Part shown: positions 10,767 through 19,856 of the stretch, one piece after another | Layout: every line of letters begins with the position of its first letter | Numbering within the stretch: the stretch's first letter is position 1 | Assembly: GCF_003149475.2 (NCBI RefSeq) | Contig: NZ_QFWV02000004.1 | Location: 375,221 to 411,511 of the forward strand | Length of the DNA stretch: 36,291 nt | Direction: 5' to 3' | Source of the DNA: Oceaniradius stylonematis | Lineage (GTDB): Bacteria > Pseudomonadota > Alphaproteobacteria > Rhizobiales > Rhizobiaceae | Notes under the pieces: model-generated | What the model was told of the DNA's origin: nothing | What the model saw: the letters and a program-made list of their open reading frames with translations, nothing else | Databases searched by the model: none | Made by a program: the position numbers and the translations under genes

Positions 10767-10985
10767 ATGGCACCTTCTGACGATTTTCTGGGTGTGCCCG
10801 GCTATTGGACGCTCGAAGACCTTGCGCGTTCCGGCCAGGTGGTCATGTTCGAGTGCAGCCATTGCACGCACACCAAGATCCTCGACATTCCGGCGCTCGC
10901 CCGCAAGCACGGGCCGCAGACGCGGGTCAATTTTTTCAAGCGCAACATGCCCTGCCCCCGGTGCGGCAAGACCGGTATGGCGTAG
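10767..10985 (+). CDS. Small zinc-ribbon protein
   Basis: This is a 72-residue cytoplasmic protein with two metal-binding knuckles, CSHC (in FECSHCTHTKILDI) and CPRC (in NMPCPRCGKTGMA), 30-odd residues apart. They should form one zinc ribbon. The stretch between them (ALARKHGPQTRVNFFKRN) is basic. The start at 10767 is marked by GGGAGG a few bases upstream. I recognise no named family. Small zinc-ribbon proteins of this type are common in Rhizobiales and may bind nucleic acid or protein. It lies between gyrB and the radical SAM gene on the same strand. Confidence 0.75.
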   Translation: MAPSDDFLGVPGYWTLEDLARSGQVVMFECSHCTHTKILDIPALARKHGPQTRVNFFKRNMPCPRCGKTGMA

Positions 10986-11081
10986 CTTCGATCAAGCCAC
11001 GATGGCCTGCGCGGCGGACGGTCGCCATCCCACTCATCCTATGGTAGAAGGCGCCAAACTGCCCGCCGAAGGGATGGCCCC

Positions 11082-12851
11082 GTGTTGCAATCGCCCAAGA
11101 CCGCCGAGCGCCGATTTCAGCTCGTTCTGATCAAGCCGTCGCACTATGGCGAGGACGGCTATGTCATCCGCTGGTGGCGGTCGATCATCCCGTCCAATTC
11201 GCTGGCTGCGGTTTACGGAATCGCCGCCGAATGCGCCGAGGCCAAAGCGCTTGGGCCGGACACCCAGATCGACATCGACGCGATGGACGAGACCAATACG
11301 CGCATCGATGTCGACGGGCTGGTCAAGCGGTTCGCCGACAACAACAATTTCGGCATGGTGGCCCTGGTCGGCGTGCAGTCCAACCAGTATCCGCGCGCGC
11401 TGGATTTGGCCCGGCAGTTCCGCGCCGCCGGCATCCAGGTGGCGATGGGCGGGTTTCACGTATCCGGTTGCCTTGCCATGCTCGATGGCCACGCGGTCGA
11501 TCTCGACGCATGCCGCGATCTGGGCGTTTCGATGTTCACCGGCGAAGCCGAGGGCCGGTTCGACACGATCCTGTCGGACGCGGCGCAGGGCCGTCTCCAG
11601 CCCCTCTATGACTATATGAACGATCTGCCCGGCATCGAGGGGACGCCGGCACCCTTCCTGCCCAAGCGCTATGTCGAACGCACCGTCGGCCATTCGACCA
11701 GCTTCGACGCCGGCCGGGGGTGCCCCTACCAGTGCTCCTTCTGCACCATCATCAATGTGCAGGGCCGCAAGTCGCGTTACCGGTCGGCCGACGATGTCGA
11801 GCGCTTGGTGCGGCTGAACTGGGAACAGGGCATCCACAAGTTCTTCATCACGGACGACAATTTCGCCCGCAACCGGGAATGGGAATCGATCTTCGACCGG
11901 CTGATCAAGCTGCGTGAGGAAGACGGCATCCCGCTCGGCCTGATGATCCAGGTCGATACACTATGCCACAAGATCGACGGGTTCGTCGAAAAAGCCAAGC
12001 GGGCCGGCGTCACCCGGGTCTTCATCGGGCTTGAGAACGTCAATCCCGACAATCTGATCGCCGCGAAGAAACGCCAGAACAAGATCACCGAGTACCGCAA
12101 GATGCTGTTGGCCTGGAAAGCGCAGGGCATCATCACGCTCGCCGGCTACATTCTGGGTTTTCCGGCCGACACGCCCGAGACGATCCGGCGCGACATCCGC
12201 ATCCTGCAGGAAGAATTGCCGCTCGACATTATCGAGTTCTTCAACCTGACGCCGCTGCCCGGCTCCGAGGATCACAAGGTCTTGTGGCAGAAAGGCGTCG
12301 ACATGGATGCCGATCTGAACGCCTACGATCTGCACCATGTGGTCACCGACCATGGGAAGATGAGCCGCGACGAGTGGCTCGCCATCTACTATGAGGCTTG
12401 GCGGCTCTATTACACGCCCGAGCACATGAAGACGCTGCTGCGGCGCGCGGCGGCGACAGGCGTGCCGATTGCAAGTCTCGTCAAACTGCTCGTTCAGTTC
12501 GAAACCACGATCCGCCTCGAGGACGTCCATCCGCTGGAATCGGGCATTTTGCGCCTGCGCCACCCCAGCGAACGGCGTCCGGGCCTTGCCCGCGAGAACC
12601 CGCTCGTCTTCTGGCCGCGCTTTGCCTGGGACACGGTCCGCACCCATGTCCTGTTTGGCCTGGCGATTGCCCGTGCGACGTTCTGGGCTGTGCGGATCGC
12701 ACGCGACCCCGAGGCCAAGAACTATAGCGACACGGCGCTGACACCGGTGACCGATGAGGATGACGCACTCGATCTCTACACCAAGACGACCGGCGGTAGC
12801 GAAGCGGTGGCCCATTCGAAGAAAGTCGCCGAGCTGACCGGCCACGGCTGA
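11082..12851 (+). CDS. B12-binding-domain radical SAM protein
   Basis: The 589-residue product has an N-terminal Rossmann-like region (residues 10-180) of the cobalamin-binding type. The radical SAM cluster motif is Cys214-x3-Cys218-x2-Cys221 (GCPYQCSFC). SAM barrel features follow, such as FFITDDNFARN, VFIGLENVNPD and LAGYILGFPADTPETI. Such enzymes bind a 4Fe-4S cluster and SAM, often with cobalamin, to alkylate or rearrange unactivated carbons. The product here is unknown. The C-terminal 120 residues contain an aromatic, helix-rich stretch that may touch the membrane. The start is a GTG at 11082, preceded by GAAGGGA; no in-frame ATG is near. It stands alone on the plus strand, between the zinc-ribbon gene and cydAB. 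The family call is firm and the reaction is open. Confidence 0.9.
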   Translation: MLQSPKTAERRFQLVLIKPSHYGEDGYVIRWWRSIIPSNSLAAVYGIAAECAEAKALGPDTQIDIDAMDETNTRIDVDGLVKRFADNNNFGMVALVGVQSNQYPRALDLARQFRAAGIQVAMGGFHVSGCLAMLDGHAVDLDACRDLGVSMFTGEAEGRFDTILSDAAQGRLQPLYDYMNDLPGIEGTPAPFLPKRYVERTVGHSTSFDAGRGCPYQCSFCTIINVQGRKSRYRSADDVERLVRLNWEQGIHKFFITDDNFARNREWESIFDRLIKLREEDGIPLGLMIQVDTLCHKIDGFVEKAKRAGVTRVFIGLENVNPDNLIAAKKRQNKITEYRKMLLAWKAQGIITLAGYILGFPADTPETIRRDIRILQEELPLDIIEFFNLTPLPGSEDHKVLWQKGVDMDADLNAYDLHHVVTDHGKMSRDEWLAIYYEAWRLYYTPEHMKTLLRRAAATGVPIASLVKLLVQFETTIRLEDVHPLESGILRLRHPSERRPGLARENPLVFWPRFAWDTVRTHVLFGLAIARATFWAVRIARDPEAKNYSDTALTPVTDEDDALDLYTKTTGGSEAVAHSKKVAELTGHG

Positions 12852-13037
12852 TCTGCGCCGCGCCGGCCTCTGTTACCGGCCCGATTTGAGCTGATCCCGA
12901 TACGCGGTTGTGACTGCAGCGGACATGCGGATTTTCCGTCCAAAAGCCGCAAGTCCGTCATGATTGTTTCATGCGGCAGCGTGTCCTATCCCAATGGTGC
13001 GGTGCGGCATCCATATCCGGCCTCGAAAGGCTCAATC

Positions 13038-14459
13038 ATGGACTCCACCGCTCTCGACCCGTTCATCCTGTCGCGCATCCAGTTCGCGGCGAACATTTCG
13101 TTCCACATCCTGTTTCCGACGATCACCATCGCGCTCGGTTGGGTGCTGTTCTACTTCAAGCTGCGCTACCACCGCTCGGGCGACGCGGCGTGGATGGATG
13201 CCTATTTCTTCTGGGTGAAGGTGTTTGCCCTGTCCTTTGCGATGGGCGTCGTCTCGGGCATCACCATGAGCTTCCAGTTCGGCACAAACTGGCCTGGCTT
13301 CATGGAAACCGTCGGCAACATCGCCGGTCCCTTGCTGGCTTATGAGATCATGACCGCCTTCTTCCTGGAGGCGGTGTTCGTCGGCATCATGCTGTTCGGT
13401 TTCCGGCGCGTTTCGAACCGCATCCACACGCTGGCAACGTTCCTTGTCGCCTTTGGCACGACGATGAGCGCGTTCTGGATTCTCGTCCTGAACTCGTGGA
13501 TGCAAACGCCCGCGGGCTTTGAAATGCGCGACGGCGTGGCGCATGCGACCGACTGGTTTGCCATCATCTTCAACCCGTCCATGCCCTACAGGCTCATCCA
13601 CATGCTGCTGGCGTCGGGCCTGACCGTTGCGTTCCTGATCGCCGGCATTTCCGCCCTGCGCTACCTGCTCGGCGACCGCACCCCTGCATTGCGCAAGGCG
13701 CTGAACACCGGGATCGTGCTCGGCGCGGTTCTCATTCCTGCGCAGATTCTTGCCGGTGACATGCACGGGCTGAATACGCTGGAACATCAGCCGGCCAAGA
13801 TCGCCGCGATGGAAGGCCATTGGGAGACGCAGAGCCGCGCGCCGCTGATCCTGTTCGCGCTGCCGGACGAAGAAGCCCGTCAGAACCATTTCGAGGTGAA
13901 GATACCCGGGCTTGCCAGCCTGATCCTGACCCATTCACTGGATGGCGAGGTGCCGGGGCTGAACGACTTCGTGCTGGAGGACGGCACCATCAAGCATCCG
14001 CCGGTGGTGCCTGTCTTCTGGGGTTTCCGCATCATGGTCGGCATCGGCATGCTGATGCTGGTCATGGCATGGACGGGCACATGGTTTTTGTGGCGCCGCA
14101 GAGCTTCGGACAACCCGCTGCCGCGCTGGCTCGCGCTTGGCCTTGTGCCCATGGCCGCCAGCGGATGGGTCGCGACCCTGTCGGGCTGGTATGTCACCGA
14201 GATCGGCCGGCAGCCATGGCTCGTCACCGGCGTGATGACCACCAAGGACGCGCTCGGCCCCGTCGCTGGCGGCATGGTGCTGTCGACGCTTCTGGCCTAT
14301 CTCGCCGTCTATGTTCTGCTGCTCGGCGCCTACGCCTTCGTCATCATCCGGCTGGCCGTCAAGGCAGCCAGACAGGGCGATGAACGGCCGGAGCCCGGTC
14401 CCGCGGGCGGCACCGCGATCCCGGGCGGCAAAGACGCCATGCCCCAGCCGGCGGAGTGA
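13038..14459 (+). CDS. cydA: Cytochrome bd-type quinol oxidase subunit I
   Basis: This 473-residue polytopic membrane protein oxidises quinol and reduces oxygen to water. Haem ligands expected from the E. coli enzyme are present: His23 (SFHILFP), His188 (RLIHMLLASG) and Met333 (FRIMVGIGM). The proton-channel acids Glu103 and Glu111 and the GRQPW motif (390-394) are also present. It is about 50 residues shorter than E. coli CydA, because the quinol loop after residue 240 is short. That is the cyanide-insensitive (CioA) type. The ATG at 13038 has GAAAGG upstream; upstream in-frame starts would add 26 non-membrane residues. It forms an operon with the overlapping subunit II gene. No cydX or cydDC is seen. 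Confidence 0.95.
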   Translation: MDSTALDPFILSRIQFAANISFHILFPTITIALGWVLFYFKLRYHRSGDAAWMDAYFFWVKVFALSFAMGVVSGITMSFQFGTNWPGFMETVGNIAGPLLAYEIMTAFFLEAVFVGIMLFGFRRVSNRIHTLATFLVAFGTTMSAFWILVLNSWMQTPAGFEMRDGVAHATDWFAIIFNPSMPYRLIHMLLASGLTVAFLIAGISALRYLLGDRTPALRKALNTGIVLGAVLIPAQILAGDMHGLNTLEHQPAKIAAMEGHWETQSRAPLILFALPDEEARQNHFEVKIPGLASLILTHSLDGEVPGLNDFVLEDGTIKHPPVVPVFWGFRIMVGIGMLMLVMAWTGTWFLWRRRASDNPLPRWLALGLVPMAASGWVATLSGWYVTEIGRQPWLVTGVMTTKDALGPVAGGMVLSTLLAYLAVYVLLLGAYAFVIIRLAVKAARQGDERPEPGPAGGTAIPGGKDAMPQPAE

Positions 14460-14464
14460 CGGCG

Positions 14465-15472
14465 ATGGATGTGACGCTTTTGTACCCTTACCTGCCGGTG
14501 GTCTTTGCCGGGCTGATGGGGATTGCCATCCTCGTCTATGTGATCCTCGACGGTTTCGACCTGGGCGTCGGCATCCTGTTTGCCGTGGCACCCGTCGAGG
14601 ATCGCGACCGTATGATCGCATCGATCGGCCCGTTCTGGGACGCCAACGAGACATGGCTGGTCCTGGCGATCGGCATCCTGCTGGTCGCGTTCCCTGTCGC
14701 GCACGGTGTGATCCTGACCGAACTCTACCTGCCCGTCGCCATCATGCTGATCGGCCTGATCGCGCGCGGCGTGGCGTTCGAATTCCGCGCCAAGGCGACC
14801 GACGAGGAAAAGTGGCTGTGGAACCGCGTCTTCTTTCTCGGCTCGCTGGTGACCGCGCTCAGCCAGGGCTACATGCTCGGTGCCTATGTACTTGGCCTCG
14901 ACGGTGACCGCGCAACCATGCTGTTCGGCTTTGTCGTAGCGCTGTGCCTGACGGCAGCCTATGCGGCGATCGGCGCGGCATGGCTGATCTACAAGACCGA
15001 TGGCGATCTGCAGAAGCGCGCCGTCGCCTGGATGCGCCGCGCGCTGATCCTTGCGATGGGCGGAATGGCCGCGATTTCACTGGCAACGCCGTTCGCCAGC
15101 GACCGGATCTTTGCCAAATGGTTCTCGGTTCCCGAGATCGTCGCGCTGGCGCCGTTGCCGCTGATGACGGCGATCCTGTTCGGCTATCTGTTCTGGCAAC
15201 TGGCCCATCTGCCCGACCGCAACGACCGGTTTTCGCTGCTGCCGTTCATCGCCATGACGGCGATCATGGTGCTCGGTTTTTTCGGGCTGGCCTATTCCTT
15301 CTACCCCTATGTGGTGCCCGACCGGACGACGATCTATGAAGCGGCGGCAGCGCCCGAAAGCCTGATGATCGTTCTGGTCGGCGCGATGGTCGTCATTCCG
15401 GTGATCGCGATCTATTCGATCTATGCCTACCGCGTGTTCGGCGGCAAGGCGACGGATCTGCGCTATGATTGA
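14465..15472 (+). CDS. cydB: Cytochrome bd-type quinol oxidase subunit II
   Basis: This is a 335-residue integral membrane protein with about nine helices. It carries the family's N-terminal signature VILDGFDLGVGILF and then DANETWLVLAIGILLVAFP and RGVAFEFRAK. It stabilises the haem-bearing subunit I in the inner membrane. The ATG at 14465 is preceded by GGAG (14453-14456) at 8 bases. A GTG at 14456 that overlaps the cydA stop is an alternative, adding three residues. Either way the genes are translationally coupled. The subunit pair is the only terminal oxidase in the window and should serve low-oxygen or cyanide/sulfide-stress respiration. Confidence 0.94.
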   Translation: MDVTLLYPYLPVVFAGLMGIAILVYVILDGFDLGVGILFAVAPVEDRDRMIASIGPFWDANETWLVLAIGILLVAFPVAHGVILTELYLPVAIMLIGLIARGVAFEFRAKATDEEKWLWNRVFFLGSLVTALSQGYMLGAYVLGLDGDRATMLFGFVVALCLTAAYAAIGAAWLIYKTDGDLQKRAVAWMRRALILAMGGMAAISLATPFASDRIFAKWFSVPEIVALAPLPLMTAILFGYLFWQLAHLPDRNDRFSLLPFIAMTAIMVLGFFGLAYSFYPYVVPDRTTIYEAAAAPESLMIVLVGAMVVIPVIAIYSIYAYRVFGGKATDLRYD

Positions 15473-15511
15473 CGCGCCCACCATTTCGTTGCTGGAGCTG
15501 GAGCCGCAGCG

Positions 15512-16126
15512 TTGACGACACTGCCCGATGGCGTACGCCACATTCCCGGCGCCCTCGATCCCGAGGCGCAGACGGCGCTGGTCGATGGCATCCGCGCCGT
15601 GGTCGCGCAGGCGCCTCTGTTCGTGCCTGCCATGCCTCGGACCGGCAAGTCGATGTCCGTGCGGATGAGCAATTGCGGGCCGCTCGGCTGGGTTACCGAC
15701 AAGGAACGCGGCTATCGCTACCAGCCGGCACATCCAGTCACCGGTGCGCCCTGGCCGGCGATGCCGCAACAGCTTCTGGCACTCTGGACCGAAGTCACGG
15801 GCTATCCGCACCCGCCGGAGGCCTGTCTGATCAATTTCTACGCGCCCGATACGAAGATGGGCCTGCATCAGGACCGTGACGAAGCGGATTTCGATGCGCC
15901 GGTGCTGTCCATCTCGCTGGGCGATGACTGCCTGTTCCGCATTGGCGGCACCAGGCGTAGCGGCAAGACCATGTCGTTGCGCCTCGTCTCCGGCGATATC
16001 GTCGTTCTCGGCGGCGCCAGCCGGCTTGCCTATCACGGCGTCGACCGGATTTATCCGGGCACTTCGATGCTTCTTGAGAAAGCCGGCCGGATCAATTTGA
16101 CATTGCGGCGCGTCACAGTTCCGTAG
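15512..16126 (+). CDS. alkB: AlkB-type Fe(II)/2-oxoglutarate DNA repair dioxygenase
   Basis: The 204-residue product oxidatively demethylates alkylated bases such as 1-methyladenine. The iron triad His119-x-Asp121 (GLHQDRDEADF) and His175 (AYHGVDR) is intact. So are the 2-oxoglutarate-binding arginines Arg193 and Arg199 (RINLTLRR), matching E. coli AlkB residues 131, 133, 187, 204 and 210. The nucleotide lid (GYRYQPAHPVTGAPWP) is also present. There is no ATG in the frame before the homology starts. The TTG at 15512 with GGAG at 15500-15503 is the best start. It follows cydB by 39 bases and may be co-transcribed. It converges with coaA over a shared hairpin. Confidence 0.92.
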   Translation: MTTLPDGVRHIPGALDPEAQTALVDGIRAVVAQAPLFVPAMPRTGKSMSVRMSNCGPLGWVTDKERGYRYQPAHPVTGAPWPAMPQQLLALWTEVTGYPHPPEACLINFYAPDTKMGLHQDRDEADFDAPVLSISLGDDCLFRIGGTRRSGKTMSLRLVSGDIVVLGGASRLAYHGVDRIYPGTSMLLEKAGRINLTLRRVTVP

Positions 16127-16159
16127 CCGGCAAATTCATTGACTTGATATGCCGGCTAC
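16123..16159. terminator. Bidirectional hairpin terminator between alkB and coaA
   Basis: GTAGCCGGCA (16123-16132) and TGCCGGCTAC (16150-16159) are perfect 10-base inverted arms around a 17-base AT-rich loop. The arms contain the stop codons of both convergent genes (TAG at 16124-16126, and TAG on the minus strand at 16158-16156). In the plus direction the stem is followed by GTTTTC. This is a plausible shared transcription end. Confidence 0.6.
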
Positions 16160-17196
16160 AGTTTTCGCAGGAGCACCGATTCGACCAGATGGTCCGAACC
16201 CTTGCGCAGGATCAGATCGGCGCGCGGCCGGGTCGGCAGGATGTTCTCCCGCAGGTTCCGCAAATTGATGTTGGCCCACAGTCCCTCGGCGATGGCCCGC
16301 GCGGCATCTTCGGACAGCTGCGAATAGCGGTGAAAGAAGGACTGCGGATCCTGAAACGCGGTTTGCCGCAGCTTCATGAACCGGTCCACATACCAGGTGT
16401 GGATCAGATCGTCGTCCGCATCGATGTAGATCGAATAGTCGAAGAAGTCCGACACGAAGGGGATGGTCCGGCCGTCTTCGGGCAGGTCGCGCACCTGAAG
16501 CACATTGATGCCTTCGAAGATCAGAATGTCCGGCCGGTCGATCGTCTTGTAGGCGCCTTCGCGCACATCGTAGGTCAGGTGCGAATAAAGCGGCGCCTTG
16601 ACCGTCTGCTCGCCCGCCTTGATCGCCGACAAAAACCGCAGGATCGCGCCGACATCGTAGCTTTCGGGAAATCCCTTGCGTTCCATCAGCCCGCGTTCGC
16701 GCAGAACCGCATTGGGCAGCAGGAAGCCGTCGGTCGTGATCAGGTCCACCTTGGGACTGGACGGCCAGCGCGACAGCAGCTCGGTCAGAACGCGAGCGGT
16801 GGTCGACTTTCCGACCGCCACCGATCCGGCGATGCCGATGATGTAGGGCGTCTTGATCGCCTCGGGAAAGTTCAGAAACCGCTTGCGCTGCCGAAACAAC
16901 TCCTGCGACGCCTCGACATGGGCTGACAGAAGCCGCGAGATCGACAGATAGATGCGGCGGACCTCTTCGAGATCGACCGGGTCGTTCAGCGAGCGCAGGC
17001 GTTTGACCTCGTCGGCGCTCAAGGTGAGCGGCGTGTCGGCGCGGAACTCGGCCCATTTGGTCGCGGTGAAATGGCGGTAGGGCGACAGGTCACCGCCTGA
17101 CAACTGGTCCGCCAGGGACAGGCCGTCGGCAACCGCATCGAGACTGTCCGGCGCATGTCCGGCCCGTTCGTTGGTGCTGTCGGCGGTGCGATCCAT
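16156..17196 (-). CDS. coaA: Pantothenate kinase, type I
   Basis: This 346-residue cytoplasmic enzyme phosphorylates pantothenate with ATP, the first and controlling step of coenzyme A synthesis. The Walker A loop GSVAVGKST is at residues 124-132. [10 protein letters not shown], the pantothenate-site region [15 protein letters not shown] and the C-terminal HTWYVDRF and [23 protein letters not shown] all match bacterial CoaA. It is slightly longer than E. coli CoaA (316), mostly from an N-terminal extension. The ATG at 17196 is the only plausible start. It is the last gene of the his operon, 36 bases after hisE, an order well known in rhizobia. coaE for the last CoA step lies at 29.7 kb. Confidence 0.97.
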   Translation of the reverse strand: MDRTADSTNERAGHAPDSLDAVADGLSLADQLSGGDLSPYRHFTATKWAEFRADTPLTLSADEVKRLRSLNDPVDLEEVRRIYLSISRLLSAHVEASQELFRQRKRFLNFPEAIKTPYIIGIAGSVAVGKSTTARVLTELLSRWPSSPKVDLITTDGFLLPNAVLRERGLMERKGFPESYDVGAILRFLSAIKAGEQTVKAPLYSHLTYDVREGAYKTIDRPDILIFEGINVLQVRDLPEDGRTIPFVSDFFDYSIYIDADDDLIHTWYVDRFMKLRQTAFQDPQSFFHRYSQLSEDAARAIAEGLWANINLRNLRENILPTRPRADLILRKGSDHLVESVLLRKL

Positions 17197-17232
17197 GGGT
17201 CAATCCCCGTCGGTCGGCAGCTTGGAGCGCTT

Positions 17233-17550
17233 TTATGCGTCGCGCGCGGCCTTTTCCGCAAGTCCACTTTCGGCGGTACGGCGTTCAAGCTCGGCGAGGA
17301 CCTCATCGAGCGCGATCCCGCGGGTGCGGCAAACGACCAGCCAGTGATAGAGAAGATCGGCACTCTCAGCGACCAGCGCGTCACGGTCATCGCCGAGCGC
17401 GGCGATCACCGTTTCGACCGCCTCTTCGCCAAGCTTCTTGGCAGCCCGCTCCGGTCCGGCGGCAACAAGCCTGGCCGTCCAGCTCTCGGAGGGATCGGCT
17501 TTTGCGCGCGCCGCGATGATCGCTTCAAGGTCGTGAAGGGTGAAAGACAT
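17233..17550 (-). CDS. hisE: Phosphoribosyl-ATP pyrophosphatase
   Basis: This is a 105-residue all-alpha enzyme of the MazG-like fold that hydrolyses phosphoribosyl-ATP to phosphoribosyl-AMP, the second step of histidine synthesis. The signature [15 protein letters not shown] carries the acidic metal ligands, followed by [12 protein letters not shown]. It is a stand-alone protein; the HisI function is not in the window. It starts 6 bases after hisF ends, indicating one transcript. Confidence 0.96.
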   Translation of the reverse strand: MSFTLHDLEAIIAARAKADPSESWTARLVAAGPERAAKKLGEEAVETVIAALGDDRDALVAESADLLYHWLVVCRTRGIALDEVLAELERRTAESGLAEKAARDA

Positions 17551-17556
17551 GGCCGT

Positions 17557-18342
17557 TCATGCCGCAGGATCGAGGCGAACCGCAAGCCCGGCGTTTGCCA
17601 TGTGCGTCTTGGCCTCTCCGATCGTGTGCGTGCCGAAATGGAAGATCGAGGCGGCCAGAACGCCCGTGGCGTGACCGTCGCGCACGCCCTCGACCAGATG
17701 ATCGAGCGATCCCACGCCGCCCGAGGCGATGACAGGGACGCGCACCGCATCGGCGATCGCGCGCGTCAGCGCGATGTCGAAGCCGGCCTTGGTGCCGTCA
17801 CGGTCCATCGAGGTGAGCAATATCTCGCCGGCGCCGAGATCGACCACTTTCCGCGCAAACGCCACGGCGTCGATGCCCGTAGGCTCGCGGCCGCCATGGG
17901 TGAAGATTTCCCAGCGGTCGGGCTCGCCTTCGCCCGACACTTTCTTGGCATCGATGGCGACGACAATGCACTGGTTGCCGAACTTGTCGGCGGCCTCGGC
18001 GACAAATTGCGGGTTCTTGACCGCCGCCGTGTTGATCGAAACCTTGTCGGCGCCGGCCAGAAGCAGCTTGCGGATGTCCTCGACCGTGCGGACCCCGCCG
18101 CCGACCGTCAGAGGCATGAAGCAGTGTTCGGCGGTTCGCGCGACAACATCGAAGATCGTCTCGCGATCATCGGACGAAGCGGTGATGTCGAGAAAGCACA
18201 ATTCGTCGGCGCCGGCGGCGTCATAGGCCTTGGCAGCCTCGACCGGATCGCCCGCATCGATCAGATCGACGAAATTTACGCCCTTGACGACGCGGCCGTC
18301 CTTGACGTCGAGGCAGGGAATGACACGGGCTTTCATGGTCAT
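17557..18342 (-). CDS. hisF: Imidazole glycerol phosphate synthase, cyclase subunit
   Basis: This 261-residue TIM-barrel protein uses ammonia from HisH to convert PRFAR to imidazole glycerol phosphate and AICAR. The N-terminus [24 protein letters not shown] includes the catalytic Asp in CLDV. The second half has [13 protein letters not shown] and [14 protein letters not shown], with a phosphate-binding GG. The ATG at 18342 overlaps the hisA stop by four bases (ATGA), so translation is coupled; an ATG six bases further in is the alternative. Confidence 0.98.
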   Translation of the reverse strand: MTMKARVIPCLDVKDGRVVKGVNFVDLIDAGDPVEAAKAYDAAGADELCFLDITASSDDRETIFDVVARTAEHCFMPLTVGGGVRTVEDIRKLLLAGADKVSINTAAVKNPQFVAEAADKFGNQCIVVAIDAKKVSGEGEPDRWEIFTHGGREPTGIDAVAFARKVVDLGAGEILLTSMDRDGTKAGFDIALTRAIADAVRVPVIASGGVGSLDHLVEGVRDGHATGVLAASIFHFGTHTIGEAKTHMANAGLAVRLDPAA

Positions 18343-19100
18343 GTGAACAGGCCCTCGTCCGGCGGCAGGATGCCTTCGAGCACGCCGAGCGCAATCTGCG
18401 CGTCGACGCGCCCGTCATAGAGCGCGCGGCCGGAAATCGCGCCTTCGAGCCGTTCGGCGTCGGGCATGACCATCCGCACGACATCGGCAAGCGACGCCAT
18501 GCCGCCCGAGGCGATGACGGGAATCGAGACCGCTTCGGCCAGATCGATGGTCGCCTCCCAGTTGATGCCGGTCAGAACGCCGTCGCGGTCGATGTCGGTG
18601 AAGACGATGGCGGCAACGCCGGCCCCCTCAAATTGTTTGGCCAGTTCGATGGCGCCCAGTTCGGAAGCTTCGGCCCAACCCTCGACGGCGACCTTGCCGC
18701 CTTTCGCGTCGATGCCGACGGCGATCTTGCCGGGAAAAGCGCGGCACGCCTCGCGAACCAGGTCCGGATCGCGCACCGCGACCGTGCCGAGGATCACCCG
18801 GGCGAGGCCCTTGTCGAGCCAGCGCTCGATGTCGGCCAGCGTGCGAATGCCGCCACCGAGCTGAACGGGGTTCTTCGTCGCGGAAAGAATCGCTTCGACC
18901 GCGTCGCCATTGACGCTTTCGCCCTCGAACGCGCCGTTCAGGTCGACAACATGAAGCCATTTGAAACCTTCATCCTCGAAGGCCTTGGCCTGCGCGGCGG
19001 GATCGTCATTGTAGACAGTCGCCTGGTCCATGTCGCCGAGCCGGAGCCGGACGCATTGCCCATCTTTCAGATCGATCGCGGGGAAGAGGATCTTAGACAT
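18339..19100 (-). CDS. hisA: ProFAR isomerase
   Basis: This is a 253-residue TIM barrel (phosphoribosylformimino-AMP aminoimidazole carboxamide isomerase). Landmarks are [20 protein letters not shown] with catalytic Asp10, [23 protein letters not shown] with the second catalytic Asp, and [15 protein letters not shown] two codons upstream is in frame, but the ATG at 19100 matches the family start. A 105-base gap separates it from hisH, unlike the tight junctions elsewhere in the operon. That gap contains a degenerate copy of the hisA start. Confidence 0.98.
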   Translation of the reverse strand: MSKILFPAIDLKDGQCVRLRLGDMDQATVYNDDPAAQAKAFEDEGFKWLHVVDLNGAFEGESVNGDAVEAILSATKNPVQLGGGIRTLADIERWLDKGLARVILGTVAVRDPDLVREACRAFPGKIAVGIDAKGGKVAVEGWAEASELGAIELAKQFEGAGVAAIVFTDIDRDGVLTGINWEATIDLAEAVSIPVIASGGMASLADVVRMVMPDAERLEGAISGRALYDGRVDAQIALGVLEGILPPDEGLFT

Positions 19101-19209
19101 GGCCAATGCTCTTTTCCGATCGCGCGTCCTCGCGGGCTGACCGCAGCGGGCGCCGCGCGGGGCCGACTTTCAGATAAATGGCGGGGAACAGGATCGTCGA
19201 TCGGTTCAC
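19093..19209 (-). pseudogene. Truncated hisA-like 5' copy between hisH and hisA
   Basis: A 38-codon frame opens with GTG at 19209, overlapping the hisH stop as GTGA. It reads [20 protein letters not shown], which mirrors the real HisA start [13 protein letters not shown]. Nine of eleven positions from ILFPAI to G agree, and the catalytic Asp is replaced by Tyr. DNA over 38 bases matches the real hisA start at 29 positions by my count. Similarity fades after about 15 codons, and the frame stops at TAA inside the first codons of hisA. It looks like a partial tandem duplication of about 100 bases that has decayed. Confidence 0.6.
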
Positions 19210-19856
19210 GGCGTCCACTCCAGGAAATTGCCGATCAGGGCCAGGCCGAGCGTCTGGCTCTTTTCGGGGTGGAACTGGGTTCCGGCCATGTTGTCGCGCG
19301 CGACAGCAGCGGTCACCGGTCCGCCATAGCCGCATGTCGCGACAATATCGGCCTCGTGTGCGGCCGCCAGATGGTAGGAATGGACGAAATAGGCGTGCAG
19401 CCCGTCCGGCCCGGTGGGAATGCCGGCAAACAGCGGATGCTCACGTCTGACATCCAGCGTGTTCCAGCCGATCTGCGGAATGCGCAGCGCCGGATCGGAC
19501 GGTGTCATCAGCGTCACGTCGCCCTCGATCCAGTCGAAACCGGGCGTGACGGTCTTTTCGAGCCCGCGCGTCGACATGAGCTGCATGCCGACGCAGATGC
19601 CCAGAAACGGGCGCCCCTTGGCGATGACGGCCTCGTCGATCGCCTCATGCATGCCGGGTACGGCATCGAGCCCGGCGCGGCAATCGGCATAGGCGCCGAC
19701 ACCCGGCAGGACGATTCGGTCGGCATACGCAACGCGATCGGCATCGGCGGTAACCTGTATCTCGGCGTCGATTCCGCGTTCGCGCGCTGCGCGTTCGAAC
19801 GCCTTGTGGGCAGACCGCAGGTTGCCCGAGCCGTAATCGATGATCGCAACACGCAT
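19206..19856 (-). CDS. hisH: Imidazole glycerol phosphate synthase, glutaminase subunit
   Basis: This 216-residue class I glutamine amidotransferase makes ammonia for HisF. The nucleophile Cys88 lies in [11 protein letters not shown]. The other catalytic residues are His196 and Glu198 in QFHPEKS, and the oxyanion strand is PGVGAYADC. The ATG at 19856 shares its A with the TGA of the upstream DUF2628 gene (TGATG). Its stop overlaps the GTG of the hisA relic. All expected active-site residues are present. Confidence 0.98.
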   Translation of the reverse strand: MRVAIIDYGSGNLRSAHKAFERAARERGIDAEIQVTADADRVAYADRIVLPGVGAYADCRAGLDAVPGMHEAIDEAVIAKGRPFLGICVGMQLMSTRGLEKTVTPGFDWIEGDVTLMTPSDPALRIPQIGWNTLDVRREHPLFAGIPTGPDGLHAYFVHSYHLAAAHEADIVATCGYGGPVTAAVARDNMAGTQFHPEKSQTLGLALIGNFLEWTP

